Assembly (NCBI GenBank): GCA_963665785.1
Contig: OY762456.1
Span: forward strand, 1,054,001 to 1,118,000
Direction: 5' to 3'
Source of the DNA: UBA7455 sp026713185
GTDB taxonomy: Bacteria; Pseudomonadota; Gammaproteobacteria; Pseudomonadales; Azotimanducaceae
DNA: 64,000 bases
This document shows, one piece after another, positions 1-9,149 of the stretch (its first letter is position 1; each line of letters begins with the position of its first letter). The notes under the pieces were generated by a model, which was not told the DNA's origin, made no database searches, and saw nothing but the letters and a program-made list of their open reading frames with translations. Both the position numbers and the translations under genes were made by a program.

Positions 1-1177
1 CGTTCATTGACTCGTTTTTAAACTCCTTTTTACCATCGCTCCACGCATTCCAGATCAGTCCGAAGCGTTTCCCCTGAACTGATCGCATGATGTAATCAAC
101 TTTTGAGAAATTCGAATTGATCTGAGTAAAAACAAAGTCCCGGCCATCCTGCTTTTTGCCCATTAGCACCGGGAGGAATGATCGTCCATCCATACCCCCC
201 ATTGCATCAATGCCCAGGATATCCAGAACGGTCGGGGCCAAGTCTATTCCGGAGACAAGATGTTCCGTGTCATGGGAGCCCGGCTTCAGCACACCCGGCC
301 AGCGAACGATCCACGGTGTTACGGTCGAGTGCCGGTAGACATTAGTTTTGGCGAAGGGCGCCGCAATGCCGTGGTCTGATTTGAGCATCACCACGGTATT
401 GTCATCAAAGCCGGCTGCTTTCAGCTCGTTCAGTACTCGACCGACAACATCATCGGCACGCCGCACGGAGGAGAAATACATGGCGATCTCTGCCCGGATC
501 GCCGGCAGGTCAGGCAGAAATCCCGGTACAACGATTTCCTCTGACTGAAAAACCCGACTCGGTGCGGGAAGATCACCGAAATATTTAAGTTTCCCCGAAA
601 CGGGAAACAGCGCTGCAGCAGAAGTACGGTTGTCAAATGGACGATGCGGATCGTGCGCGTTAACCATCAGGAAGAAGGGGCGATCGGTCTCCTTTGCGGA
701 CTGCAGAAACTCAGCTACAAATTTCCCATAAAGATCCGCACTTCTTCCATGACCGGTTTCCTGCTGGTCGCGACTATACTCAAACGCATTCTCTCGTGAA
801 GGAACCACGTGATTGGTCTTGCCCAGGACGCCAGTATAGAACCCGTTCCGCCGAAGGGTCTCCGGCAGGGTCGGAACATCGGATCGTATCTCATCAAAAC
901 CCAGGGCGCCGTTGTTCTGCGGATAGCGCCCGGTCATCCAAACCGCGCGTGTCGGCTGGCAAACTGCTATGTTGACGTGTGCGTACTCAAACCGTAATCC
1001 TTCAGCAGCAAGCTGATCAATATTCGGTGTTGCTCCCGAAACCTCTGCTCCGTAGACCCCGATCGAGTCCCGGTTCATGTCGTCTACAGTAATGAATAGC
1101 ACATTCAGCTTATCAGCGGCTGTGCACGTCAAGCAGAATACGGTAGTACAAAACAGGAAGACCCATTGACTTTTCAT
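1..1177 (-). CDS. Sulfatase (formylglycine-dependent), N-terminal part
   Basis: The frame opens at an ATG at 1177 and stays open to the left window edge (392 codons), so the C-terminus is missing. It begins with a signal peptide of about 20 residues, followed by the sulfatase N-terminal pattern (LNVLFITVDDMNRD with two metal-binding Asp). At residue 73 is the CQPTR motif, the C-x-P-x-R consensus whose Cys becomes formylglycine. A later SDHG stretch fits the second half of the metal site. An AAGGGT sequence just upstream acts as ribosome binding site. It should hydrolyse sulfate esters in the periplasm or outside the cell; the substrate (sulfated glycan or other) cannot be told. Two more sulfatases lie at 35.8-38.6 kb. 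The family call is firm. Confidence 0.9.
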   Translation of the reverse strand, partial: MKSQWVFLFCTTVFCLTCTAADKLNVLFITVDDMNRDSIGVYGAEVSGATPNIDQLAAEGLRFEYAHVNIAVCQPTRAVWMTGRYPQNNGALGFDEIRSDVPTLPETLRRNGFYTGVLGKTNHVVPSRENAFEYSRDQQETGHGRSADLYGKFVAEFLQSAKETDRPFFLMVNAHDPHRPFDNRTSAAALFPVSGKLKYFGDLPAPSRVFQSEEIVVPGFLPDLPAIRAEIAMYFSSVRRADDVVGRVLNELKAAGFDDNTVVMLKSDHGIAAPFAKTNVYRHSTVTPWIVRWPGVLKPGSHDTEHLVSGIDLAPTVLDILGIDAMGGMDGRSFLPVLMGKKQDGRDFVFTQINSNFSKVDYIMRSVQGKRFGLIWNAWSDGKKEFKNESMN

Positions 1178-1248
1178 ACCCTTAAACCATCGTTCACAAC
1201 TTCAGAGGATCCATACTACTCTAACCCGTTCATTGATGAGTAGTTTGA

Positions 1249-1377
1249 GAGCCCTCAGCGGGTTACCATAAAGAGCCCTCAGCGGGTTACCATAAAGAGC
1301 CTTCAGCGGGCAAAATCTCGCCCTACCGCTGTCGCGGAGCAATCAGGCCGGCTTACCTGTATTTTTCTCGTCTTGTT
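1249..1377. repeat. Dispersed GC-rich repeat copy with a 24-bp tandem prefix
   Basis: Two perfect 24-bp tandem units (1249-1272 and 1273-1296, beginning GAGCCCTCAGCGGG) run into a longer element from 1297. That element contains CCGCTGTCGCGGAGC and a GGCCGGCTTACCTG core. The same element recurs at about 27663, 31386, 31654, 32841 and 34368, in both orientations. It can fold (CCGC-TGTC-GCGG). It looks like a REP-type intergenic repeat; no protein is encoded. Confidence 0.75.
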
Positions 1378-1390
1378 TGATGAGAGTACT

Positions 1391-1425
1391 CGCCCCGCGG
1401 GCGGCGCGCTGTCGCGCAGCAAACA
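1391..1425. repeat. Partial dispersed repeat (CGCGCTGTCGCGCAGC variant)
   Basis: A short variant of the dispersed repeat, closest to the copy at 27663 (shared CTGTCGCGCAGCAAACA). It is cut off at the GGGGTCAG repeat that follows. No other function is visible. Confidence 0.55.
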
Positions 1426-1433
1426 TGTGGGGG

Positions 1434-1526
1434 AAAAGGGGTCAGGTCCATTATCTTAACAAATGGACCTGACCCCTTTTTTGTTTAACAAATGGACCTG
1501 ACCCCTTTTTTGTGACCCCTTTTTTG
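1434..1526. repeat. GGGGTCAGGTCC repeat cluster with 19-bp perfect hairpin
   Basis: A left arm at 1434-1452 (AAAAGGGGTCAGGTCCATT) is matched by its exact reverse complement at 1462-1480. Further copies of TGGACCTGACCCC and TGACCCC follow up to 1526. The cluster sits about 85 bp before the solute-binding-protein start at 1612. Related clusters lie at 9041-9148, 15869-15905, 44541-44597 and 50094-50250. The hairpin with its T-rich end could act as a terminator, but the wide recurrence points to a dispersed repeat family. Confidence 0.8.
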
Positions 1527-1611
1527 CGGTCGACGGCGACAGGGGGTTGGTGACCATTCTCGAAGACGCAGTAGGGGAACACTGACACCGATTGGCGTAA
1601 GATATGCCCGT

Positions 1612-3477
1612 ATGAGAATGCTGCGTAGAAGTGTAACCGCCTGGAAAAACCGCGCGCCGGAAGTAACCCTCCCGTTGCTGTTCACTCTGTTGATCTACTC
1701 TTTGGCGCCCACGGTCGCCGATACGCAGCCGCTCGAGTTCCGTTACGGCGTCTCGCAGATACCCAACTACGAACTGAAATACCCCGCTGACTTCCCGCAC
1801 TTCAACTATCTCAATGCGGACGCTCCGAAGGGCGGTACGCTGGTGCTGCCCTGGCTCAAGCCTTTAAATACCGTGTCGCCGATGTACCGGCCGGCGGGAT
1901 TCTTCCGGTCCTACGATCACCTGATTGAGCGCGCAGGTGACGAACTGTCGGGTTATTACGGCAGTCTCGCCGAGTCGATCGCCTTAAGCCACGACCGCCG
2001 GCGAATCGTCTTCAGATTGCGCCCGGAGGCTCGCTGGCATGACGGCCGGCCAATTACCGCGGCTGATGTCAAATTTTCTTTCGAGACATTTCGTCGCGCC
2101 GACATCCTGGGGCACGGGTGGGCAGGGGCGATCTCCTGGGTTACTGACGTCAACATCCTGGATCCACTGACTGTCGAGATTCGTGCCGACTCGGACGTTG
2201 CCAAACAACTCTTCGTTCTCGGCTACTTGCCCATCTTGCCCGCGCATTACTGGCTTGAACGGGATGTGAGCGAACCGACAATGGCGCCGCCGCCGCAGAG
2301 TGGCCCCTACCGACTAACAGGTGTGTCTCAGGATCGCTACCTCATTTATGAGCGGGTACCGGATTACTGGGGTAGGAATCTTCCGGTGAATCGTGGCAAA
2401 TTCAACTTCGATACCATTCGCTACGAACGTTACCTGGACGCGACGGTGGCCCGCGAAGCCCTGCGCGCTGGAGTGCTTGACGTGTGGACCGAGACCGACT
2501 CGCGGCACTGGCTGGCATCTTACGACGTTCCCGCCCGCGAGGCCGGCTGGCTCGTGCTGGGCCGACTCCGGTCAGGCGATCTGAGCGGCGCCCGGTATCG
2601 TCTGGCGCTGAATACCCAGCGCCAACCATTCGACGATCTTCGCGTACGCAAGGCGCTGTTCCATGCATTGGACTTCGAGTGGCAAATCCGTGTGTTGCAC
2701 GGGGGCGAACTGACCCGGGCTAACAGCTTCTTTGCCGGCTCCATGTTCGCTTCTTCGGGATTGCCGGATGAAGCGGAAACAGCGCTGCTCGAACCACATC
2801 GTGCGCGGTTGCCCGCCAGGGTATTCACCCACCCCTTCTCCTTTCCCAGTACCAATGGCGTGGGCGTCGATCGTGACGGTTTGTTGAGGGCGCGGGCACT
2901 CCTTGCGAAAGCCGGTTATCAGGTCGTAGACGGCATAATGGTCGACCCTGTAGGCGAACCCTTTGTGATCGAGTTTCTGTCCTTTTTGCGGGAGGAGCAG
3001 CGTATTCTCCTTCCCTATATGAGTTCGCTGTCGATACTCGGTATCCAGGCAGATATCCGCTTGATCGATCGCAACAGTTACTACAATCGGATGCGCGACG
3101 CTGACTACGACGCTACTCTGGTCGGAAGCGGAATCCAGGTACCCCCCTCCTGGGAGTTACGGCCCTTTTTTCATTCCTCATCAACCCGCCTCAATGCGTC
3201 CAGCCTCAACGACCCAGCGGTCGATGCCCTGGTCGAGGCAGCGCTCAGTACAAGACATCTCGATCAGTTTGTGAGCACCTGCCGGGCGCTTGATCGCGTT
3301 CTGCTATGGAATTATTACCAGTTCCCGCTGGATGCCCGTGGTGACACCCGCATCGTTTATTGGGACAAGTTCGGCCGGCCCGACCTGCCGGAGGAGATGT
3401 ATATAGCGCCGTTCCCGGATGGCTGGTGGTTCGACGAGGACAAGGCAGCGCGAATCACTTTCAGGCAGAGTCATTAA
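1612..3477 (+). CDS. YejA-like extracellular solute-binding protein, family 5
   Basis: A 621-residue periplasmic binding protein. A long N-terminal leader (hydrophobic residues 18-36, possible cleavage after VA at 36) precedes the typical family-5 opening with YPADFPHFNYLNADAPKGG, then a full-length SBP_bac_5 body (RLRPEARWHDGRPITAADVKFSFET and others). The APKGG opening resembles YejA, which binds peptides and microcin C. Three related sequences occur in the window: 9150-10979, 42710-44569 and the fragment at 50261. No ABC permease or ATPase lies nearby, so delivery must rely on genes elsewhere or on another role. A GGGGTCAG repeat cluster abuts its 5' side. The ligand is unknown. Confidence 0.88.
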   Translation: MRMLRRSVTAWKNRAPEVTLPLLFTLLIYSLAPTVADTQPLEFRYGVSQIPNYELKYPADFPHFNYLNADAPKGGTLVLPWLKPLNTVSPMYRPAGFFRSYDHLIERAGDELSGYYGSLAESIALSHDRRRIVFRLRPEARWHDGRPITAADVKFSFETFRRADILGHGWAGAISWVTDVNILDPLTVEIRADSDVAKQLFVLGYLPILPAHYWLERDVSEPTMAPPPQSGPYRLTGVSQDRYLIYERVPDYWGRNLPVNRGKFNFDTIRYERYLDATVAREALRAGVLDVWTETDSRHWLASYDVPAREAGWLVLGRLRSGDLSGARYRLALNTQRQPFDDLRVRKALFHALDFEWQIRVLHGGELTRANSFFAGSMFASSGLPDEAETALLEPHRARLPARVFTHPFSFPSTNGVGVDRDGLLRARALLAKAGYQVVDGIMVDPVGEPFVIEFLSFLREEQRILLPYMSSLSILGIQADIRLIDRNSYYNRMRDADYDATLVGSGIQVPPSWELRPFFHSSSTRLNASSLNDPAVDALVEAALSTRHLDQFVSTCRALDRVLLWNYYQFPLDARGDTRIVYWDKFGRPDLPEEMYIAPFPDGWWFDEDKAARITFRQSH

Positions 3478-3954
3478 CATTTCCGGCGGCCAGATCCTGC
3501 TCGTCGCGCCTGCGAGAGAGCATCTTTTGTGCAGACATGTTCCTGATAGATTGTGATGTAACTTATTGTTATCGTTTCCTGGCTTTCACTCTGCAACACA
3601 ACAGTGCAACAGGGCCTCTGTTTCTGAGTAGCGTAGTTGCCTGGACTGAGGGCTTAAGGGTTGGCTCCCAAGCGCCGCGGACCGGGTACGTGGTACCGAT
3701 CGGCAGGGTCGGCATAGTGTTGTGGAATATGCACATGACCAAACTGTTTCCGGATAACATGGCCGTTTTTACATTCCACCAAGGCATTATCGTTGCTGTG
3801 CCTTGCCCTCGTTTCAGGGGCTCATTTCACGTTGGAAATACGCCCTTGATTCAAGCTCATTTCACGTTGGACAAGACTGGGGGTATTGTCACCGTCAATT
3901 GCCTAATACTATGGACAGATATACAATTCACCTACGCGGGTCTCGGTTGGAGCC
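3478..3954. other. Intergenic region upstream of sigma gene
   Basis: 477 bp without a convincing gene. One ORF overlaps the end of the SBP gene, but it has no signal or domain and I reject it. The only structure I see is the 17-bp direct repeat at 3820-3871. Confidence 0.6.
3820..3871. promoter_or_regulatory. 17-bp direct repeat upstream of the ECF sigma gene
   Basis: GCTCATTTCACGTTGGA occurs twice, at 3820-3836 and 3855-3871, 35 bp apart centre to centre and about 85 bp before the sigma start. The spacing and position suit a regulator or sigma recognition site. No matching sequence was seen upstream of the second sigma gene at 49.3 kb. Confidence 0.4.
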
Positions 3955-4566
3955 ATGGCAGATCATAACAGCACAACGCTGACTGACGCGTTCGTCGCCA
4001 GCAAAGCATCGCTTACACACTATATCGCGACGTTCTTCGTGCGGCGCGAGGACATCGAAGATACCCTGCAGCAGACTATTACGGAAGCGCTGACGTCCGA
4101 GACGCATAAGGGCGTGGCGATCAAATCGCCCAAGGCGTATCTGTATCGGGTGGCGAGGAATATCGCGCTCAACAAGAAAAAGCGCCAGCGGATTGTATTC
4201 ATCGAGAATGTGGGGGATGTCGACGACTCGATTGCCGGTGACTGGCAGGAGGCGTCCGGTGACCTCGGCGATCAGCAATACAGCCGCGACAAACTCGGTG
4301 CCTTCAGAGACGCAGTGGCCATGCTGCCGCCGCAATGCCGGCGGGTGTTCATGATGCAGCGCATCGACGGCCTGACCTACAAGGAGATTGCGAGCGAACT
4401 GGACATATCCACCAGCACGGTCGAGAAGCACTTGGTGAAGGCGCTGCGGCGGTGTACGGACTACCTGGCCAATAAAGGTTTTGATGTAACGGAGGAGGCA
4501 ACGGGGGGGAAAGTCTCACACCTTAAGAACTACAGACAACGCCACGATGGTGAAAGACGACGATGA
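3955..4566 (+). CDS. ECF (FecI-like) RNA polymerase sigma factor
   Basis: A 203-residue sigma-70 family protein. Region 2 covers about residues 12-80 (PKAYLYRVARNIALNKKKR). Region 4 covers about 112-170, with LPPQCRRVF and the HTH LTYKEIASELDISTSTVEKHL, typical of FecI-type sigmas. It is followed by a FecR gene whose ATG overlaps this stop (ATGA), and then by an STN-domain TonB receptor. That is the classical cell-surface signalling trio: the receptor senses the ligand outside, FecR relays the signal, and sigma directs transcription of the receptor. A tail of about 30 basic residues follows region 4. The second such sigma is at 48743-49327. Confidence 0.9.
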   Translation: MADHNSTTLTDAFVASKASLTHYIATFFVRREDIEDTLQQTITEALTSETHKGVAIKSPKAYLYRVARNIALNKKKRQRIVFIENVGDVDDSIAGDWQEASGDLGDQQYSRDKLGAFRDAVAMLPPQCRRVFMMQRIDGLTYKEIASELDISTSTVEKHLVKALRRCTDYLANKGFDVTEEATGGKVSHLKNYRQRHDGERRR

Positions 4567-5588
4567 ACGATATAGATGACGCGAAACTCGCGCAGATCAA
4601 AGACGAGGCGGCCGCATGGGTGGTCAAGCTCAATGCCAGCAGGTTGTCGGGCGATGACACCTATGTCTTCGAACACTGGCTGCATGCCAGCGACGATCAC
4701 CGCCGCGAGTTTACCGCGCACGCCCAGGTCTGGCTGCACGCCGATGTCGTGAGCGAAGGTGCTGGTGACGCCGAGCCCTTCACCCTTGGCGGGGTGCTTG
4801 CTGCCTGGGCGAAGACCCAACCCACCCGTACCTGGGGCGGCCTGGCCGCGGCGTGCCTGATCGTGTTGACGTTAGGGTTTCTCGGTGACCTGCGCCTGCA
4901 GCCGCAGACCGAGCGGCTCGCTGTGAACACCGAGATCGGTCAGAGCAAACAGGTCACACTTGCCGATGGCTCGACCGTGCAGCTCAACACCAACAGCGGC
5001 ATCGCCACGGACTACTCACGCACCGAGCGTGCGGTCAAACTGCAAAGGGGTGAAGCCCATTTCGTGGTCAGTAAAGATCACGCACGGCCGTTCCGCGTTT
5101 ACACCGGTAATCACATGATCGAAGCCGTGGGGACCGCCTTTCGCGTCCTTGTCGGCGAAGCGACCGAGGTCATCGTGACCGAGGGGCAGGTCAGGCTGGT
5201 GGTCCTGGAAGCGCAAACTGATCCGCAGGCAGCCCCGGTGCCGAAGACCGATGCGATCCTGCAGGCGGGACGCAACGCGGTGTTCCAAGTCGACAGAATC
5301 CTGGTCGAACCCATTGAGAAAGCCGAGATCGACAAGCGCCTCTCGTGGCAGACAGGCGGGCTTAAGTTTGACGGCGAGCCGCTGGAATCCGTCGTTCATG
5401 AATTCGCACGATACAGCGCCAGGCGAATTGTGCTGAGCGATGATATACGCGAGCTCAAGGTCCTCGGCTGGTTCCCGGTTGGCGACACGCCGCAGTTCAT
5501 CCGGGCGCTAGAGGACAACGTCGATATCGCGGCCAGAACCGAGGCGGATGGCAGCATCCACCTCTATCGTAAAACGCCGCCGGGCTGA
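4563..5588 (+). CDS. FecR-family anti-sigma regulator
   Basis: A 341-residue inner-membrane regulator. The N-terminal DUF4880-like cytoplasmic part covers about 8-55 (FEHWLHASDDHRREF). A single membrane segment at about 92-108 (GGLAAACLIVLTLGF) is followed by the periplasmic FecR domain (about 118-215, with VTLADGSTVQLNTNS and AVGTAFRV) and a C-terminal domain that would contact the receptor's STN domain. It overlaps the sigma gene by 4 bp, so the two are translationally coupled. Its role is to hold the partner sigma inactive, or activate it, depending on receptor occupancy. Confidence 0.9.
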   Translation: MNDIDDAKLAQIKDEAAAWVVKLNASRLSGDDTYVFEHWLHASDDHRREFTAHAQVWLHADVVSEGAGDAEPFTLGGVLAAWAKTQPTRTWGGLAAACLIVLTLGFLGDLRLQPQTERLAVNTEIGQSKQVTLADGSTVQLNTNSGIATDYSRTERAVKLQRGEAHFVVSKDHARPFRVYTGNHMIEAVGTAFRVLVGEATEVIVTEGQVRLVVLEAQTDPQAAPVPKTDAILQAGRNAVFQVDRILVEPIEKAEIDKRLSWQTGGLKFDGEPLESVVHEFARYSARRIVLSDDIRELKVLGWFPVGDTPQFIRALEDNVDIAARTEADGSIHLYRKTPPG

Positions 5589-5755
5589 CAGCCTTGAGTT
5601 CGGGAACAGGTGGTACAGACACTGATTGTTGTGGGATTTATTATATTATTGTATGTTCGAGTAGTGGAAACACTGTACTCGATTGCCTTTGTCTATAACG
5701 GACGGATGACAATCAGTACACCATTGTCACGTTGTTACCGTTCGTGGGTTTGGAG

Positions 5756-8700
5756 ATGAGGAGCCGTTTCATCATCGCCTGCCTGTGGATGGGGCTCTGG
5801 GCCGCGACCGCGGGTGGTGCGGGCACGGTCAACGCGTCACCGCCATATGACGGTGACCGGAAACCTACGGTGGTCTTCGACATACCGAAGATGACCGCGA
5901 AAGACGCGCTAATGCGCTTCGCGCAGCAGACGTCGATACCTCTTCTGGTCTCCTTTGAGCTGGTGACAGCCATTGAAGCGAATGCGCTGATTGGCGAATT
6001 CACTGTCGCAGATGGGTTGCACCGGCTGTTTTCCGGAACAGGGCTTGTCGGCACCATCGAACGCGGCGTGATCGGCGTTCGCATCGACCCCGTTCCGGAT
6101 CAACGCAATGTTGCATCTAGACAGGGGAACAATCACATGTCAGAGACTAAAAGGAAAAAAGCACCACTGCTCAAACGCATGGGCACGGCCATCGCCGCAG
6201 CCATATTCGCCACTTCCGGCGGGGCGGCCATCGCGGCCGAGGCAGCAGAAGCCGCAGATGGTGAAGTAATGGAAGAAATTGTTGTCACCGGTATCCGCGG
6301 CAGCTTGCGCCGGGCGATCGACAGAAAGCGCAACGCGGACAGCATCATCGATGCCCTGGTCGCCGAGGACATCGGCAAGTTTCCGGACCAGAACCTGGCC
6401 GAGTCGATGCAACGCATAACCGGCGTTGCCATCGACCGGATGCGCGGCGAGGGCTCGATGGTCTCGATCCGGGGCTTAGGTCCGGAGTTTACGCGCGTGC
6501 TGATCAACGGCCGCACGGCGCTGTCGGGCGGTAGCGAATCGTGCGCCGGATCCTGCAGCGACGAGCTGCGCACCCAGACTCGGGTATTCCGCTTCGAGTC
6601 CATGCAGGCCGAACTCGTACAGGCGGTCGAAGTGCATAAGTCGGCAAAGGCGAATCTGCTCGAGGCCGGTTTGGGTGGCACCATCAACATCCGTACCCGG
6701 CGGCCGTTCGACAACGGCGGGGAACGGATTCTCGCGGCCAACGCGATCGTCACCGACGACGGGCTGTCCGACGACAACGGCTATAATTTCGCGGCGGTCT
6801 ACAGCGACACGTGGAACGACGAGCTCGGCTTTCTCGTCAGCGTCGCGGGCGACGAACGCGTATTGCGCGAGGACTGGATTAGCATCGGGGGCTATCTGCC
6901 GAGGGTGTTCAACAACGCCGTCGATTTGAACGGCGCTCCGTTGCCGACCTGCACGTTGATTGAAGGCATAAACGCGGCGTGCGCGTACGCGCCCGGTAGC
7001 CTCGTCCAGGGTACGCTCATCGAGGACAACAAACGGCTCAACCTGAGTGCCGCGCTGCAGTGGCGCCCGAACGAGCAATGGGACATCACCGTCGACGTTA
7101 GCCACTCGGATCTGGATCGCGACTACCAAGACTACCACTCGATGTGGATGTACTTTATTGGGGTCGCCAACGCCGCCTCGATCGTGCAGACGGACCAGAA
7201 CAACATGGTGACGTATCTCCGCACTGAAAACTCGCAGGTGTGGAGCTTCACTCGGCCCCGGAGGGATACGGTCGAAAACCAGACGTTCGCCGTGAACGCG
7301 CAGTTCACGCCATCGGAAAAGTGGACCCTCTCGTTCGATGTGTCTCACTCCATTGGGGACAGGGAGCAGGTTAGACCTGACACTTACTACTTCCAAACGG
7401 GCGTGCCCGGTGTCTACGATGCCCGTGACAGGTACCTGCCTTCAATCACTCTCGAAACCGACCTCTTAGACCCGTCGCTCTACCATTTTGCCATTTTTGC
7501 GGACGCATTGAACATATCGGGAGACAATGAGACCGCGTACCGCTTCGACGCCACGTATCACTTGGACGATGGTCTGGCGATCAATGCCGGTATCAGCTTC
7601 CGCGACCGAGAGCGTGACTGGCGCCGCTGTTGTGAGTGGGTGGTCGGTCCCCGCGCCCGCCACTTTGGCCCTATCGGCAGCGAGGGCCTGGGCATGGTCG
7701 ATATCGATTACACCGTCGTACCTGTCGACGACCTCCTCTCCGGCATTAGCGGCAGCCAGTTTCCAACCAGCTTCTTGATGCCGATTGCCGACTCGGTCAG
7801 GGATACATATCTCATCGGCCGTGCGGACGAGCTTCCGCCTTCGGTCGCGGCAAGGGCGTCACGCTCGCACGATGAGGACTTCGACTTCTGGGAGGAAACC
7901 CTGTCCGTCTACTCCATGCTCGATATAGCCGGCAGCATCGGGGACATACCCTGGTCCGGCAACGTCGGCGTCCGCTGGATCTCGATCGACCGCGCCACGA
8001 GCGGTAACGTGCAGCCCGTTACCCGGATCTTCTTAAATGACACTGTGGGTATATGGGAGTTCGAGCTCGGGCCCTCCGAGTTTCAGGAGCACGGCAACCG
8101 GCTCACCGAGCTCTTGCCGTCGCTGAATCTGAAGTTCGATATAACCGACGACCTTGTCGGTCGTTTCTCCTGGGGCAAAACGATGACGCAGCCTTCGTTC
8201 ACGCAGCTGAATCCCGGCGGCGAGAAGGACAATAATCCGATGGTTGTCGAAGAGGGCGACCCGAAGCTCAAACCGTACATCGCCGAGCAGATAGACATCG
8301 GGCTCGAGTGGTACCCGATGGACGATGCGATCTTCGCCGTGCATGCCTTCGGCAAGGAAGTGGATGGGTTCATCATCAATGTTTCGGAGCTGAGGGACTG
8401 GATCGACCCGGCCACCGGTGGGACGGTGTGTTGTGAGAACGGCTCGCCCGTTACGGTGTTGTTCCAGGGACCGGCTAACAGCGACGATGTGTTCATCGGG
8501 GGATTCGAGGTCGCAGCACAGTACCTCTTCACGAACCTGCCCGCGCCGTTCGACGGTTTGGGGTTACAGTTCAACCACACCTGGGTCACTACCGACGCTG
8601 ACTTAAGCAACACGCTGAGGACCGCCACGTTCACCGTGCCGGGACTGTCCGAGAACACCACCAACTTGGTGCTCTTCTACGAGAAGGACAGGATCAGCAC

Positions 8701-8965
8701 GCGGCTCGCATGGAACAAACGCGAAGGCTTCCTGACGGCAGTGCCGGCCCTCCACCCGCGGTACACGAACGATTACTGGCAACTCGATGCCGGGTTCAGC
8801 TTCAACATTACCGAGGACATCTCGTTTCTGGTTGAGGGCATCAACCTCACGGACGAGAGTGTCGACTACTACAACATCATCGGCCAAACCTCGACGAAAA
8901 AGCACCTCAATTACATCAGCAACAGCGGACGACGCCTGCAGGCGGGCATTCGCGCTCGGTTTTAG
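5756..8965 (+). CDS. TonB-dependent receptor with STN signalling domain (TIGR01782-like)
   Basis: About 1069 residues if started at ATG 5756; an in-frame TTG at 5732 and GTG at 5744 are alternatives. Order: signal peptide (1-24), STN domain (about 36-110), a second leader-like hydrophobic stretch (about 142-161), the TonB-box-like EEIVVTGI (173-180), plug (RKRNADSIIDAL, FPDQNLAESMQRITGV, VSIRGLGPEF), and a long beta-barrel ending in Phe. It belongs to the Xanthomonas/Caulobacter type of receptor. With the sigma and FecR genes just upstream it forms a transducing outer-membrane importer. The internal signal-like segment follows its own ribosome binding site (see 6123). The ligand is unknown. 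Confidence 0.9.
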   Translation: MRSRFIIACLWMGLWAATAGGAGTVNASPPYDGDRKPTVVFDIPKMTAKDALMRFAQQTSIPLLVSFELVTAIEANALIGEFTVADGLHRLFSGTGLVGTIERGVIGVRIDPVPDQRNVASRQGNNHMSETKRKKAPLLKRMGTAIAAAIFATSGGAAIAAEAAEAADGEVMEEIVVTGIRGSLRRAIDRKRNADSIIDALVAEDIGKFPDQNLAESMQRITGVAIDRMRGEGSMVSIRGLGPEFTRVLINGRTALSGGSESCAGSCSDELRTQTRVFRFESMQAELVQAVEVHKSAKANLLEAGLGGTINIRTRRPFDNGGERILAANAIVTDDGLSDDNGYNFAAVYSDTWNDELGFLVSVAGDERVLREDWISIGGYLPRVFNNAVDLNGAPLPTCTLIEGINAACAYAPGSLVQGTLIEDNKRLNLSAALQWRPNEQWDITVDVSHSDLDRDYQDYHSMWMYFIGVANAASIVQTDQNNMVTYLRTENSQVWSFTRPRRDTVENQTFAVNAQFTPSEKWTLSFDVSHSIGDREQVRPDTYYFQTGVPGVYDARDRYLPSITLETDLLDPSLYHFAIFADALNISGDNETAYRFDATYHLDDGLAINAGISFRDRERDWRRCCEWVVGPRARHFGPIGSEGLGMVDIDYTVVPVDDLLSGISGSQFPTSFLMPIADSVRDTYLIGRADELPPSVAARASRSHDEDFDFWEETLSVYSMLDIAGSIGDIPWSGNVGVRWISIDRATSGNVQPVTRIFLNDTVGIWEFELGPSEFQEHGNRLTELLPSLNLKFDITDDLVGRFSWGKTMTQPSFTQLNPGGEKDNNPMVVEEGDPKLKPYIAEQIDIGLEWYPMDDAIFAVHAFGKEVDGFIINVSELRDWIDPATGGTVCCENGSPVTVLFQGPANSDDVFIGGFEVAAQYLFTNLPAPFDGLGLQFNHTWVTTDADLSNTLRTATFTVPGLSENTTNLVLFYEKDRISTRLAWNKREGFLTAVPALHPRYTNDYWQLDAGFSFNITEDISFLVEGINLTDESVDYYNIIGQTSTKKHLNYISNSGRRLQAGIRARF
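6123..6139 (+). promoter_or_regulatory. Internal ribosome binding site and ATG inside the receptor gene
   Basis: AGGGGA (6123-6128) lies 8 nt before an in-frame ATG at 6137. That ATG opens MSETKRKKAPLLKRMGT, which reads like a fresh signal peptide ending near AIAA. Translation from here would give a receptor without the STN domain. It may be an alternative start or a relic of a gene fusion. Confidence 0.4.
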
Positions 8966-8976
8966 GGCCGGCTTAG

Positions 8977-8997
8977 GTTCCGCCGTTTAGGCGGAAC
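8977..8997. terminator. Hairpin after receptor gene
   Basis: A perfect 8-bp stem, GTTCCGCC / GGCGGAAC, with a 5-nt loop, 11 bp after the stop of the receptor. There is no T-tract; it could contribute to 3'-end formation together with the next hairpin. Confidence 0.45.
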
Positions 8998-9006
8998 GAG
9001 CAATCT

Positions 9007-9034
9007 ATCCGGGGCGGCCCAGGTCGCCCCGGAT
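9007..9034. terminator. Strong GC hairpin, probable terminator
   Basis: A 10-bp perfect stem, ATCCGGGGCG / CGCCCCGGAT, with an 8-nt loop, just after the smaller hairpin. It probably ends the sigma-FecR-receptor transcript. It has few trailing T's, so classification as an intrinsic terminator is tentative. Confidence 0.55.
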
Positions 9035-9040
9035 TTGAGG

Positions 9041-9148
9041 GAAAAGGGGTCAGGTCCATTATCTTAAGGAAAAGGGAAAAGGGGTCAGGTCCATTATCTT
9101 AAGGAAAATGAAGAAAAATGGACCTGACCCCTTTTTTATGACCCCTTT
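9041..9148. repeat. GGGGTCAGGTCC repeat cluster
   Basis: Two direct copies of AAAAGGGGTCAGGTCCATT (9042-9060 and 9077-9095) are followed by the inverted copy AATGGACCTGACCCC and an extra TGACCCC, ending directly at the stop codon of the minus-strand solute-binding protein (9150). It is the same family as at 1434 and 50094. Confidence 0.8.
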
Positions 9149-9149
9149 T

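Noticed and set aside
3360..3968. 202-codon frame overlapping the SBP end and running to the sigma gene
   Set aside because: It overlaps the SBP tail in another frame and shows no domain or start signal; the gap looks regulatory.
6476..7396. Long minus-strand frame (306 codons) opposite the first TonB receptor
   Set aside because: It is a codon-bias shadow of a clear receptor gene; no domain, ribosome binding site or signal of its own.
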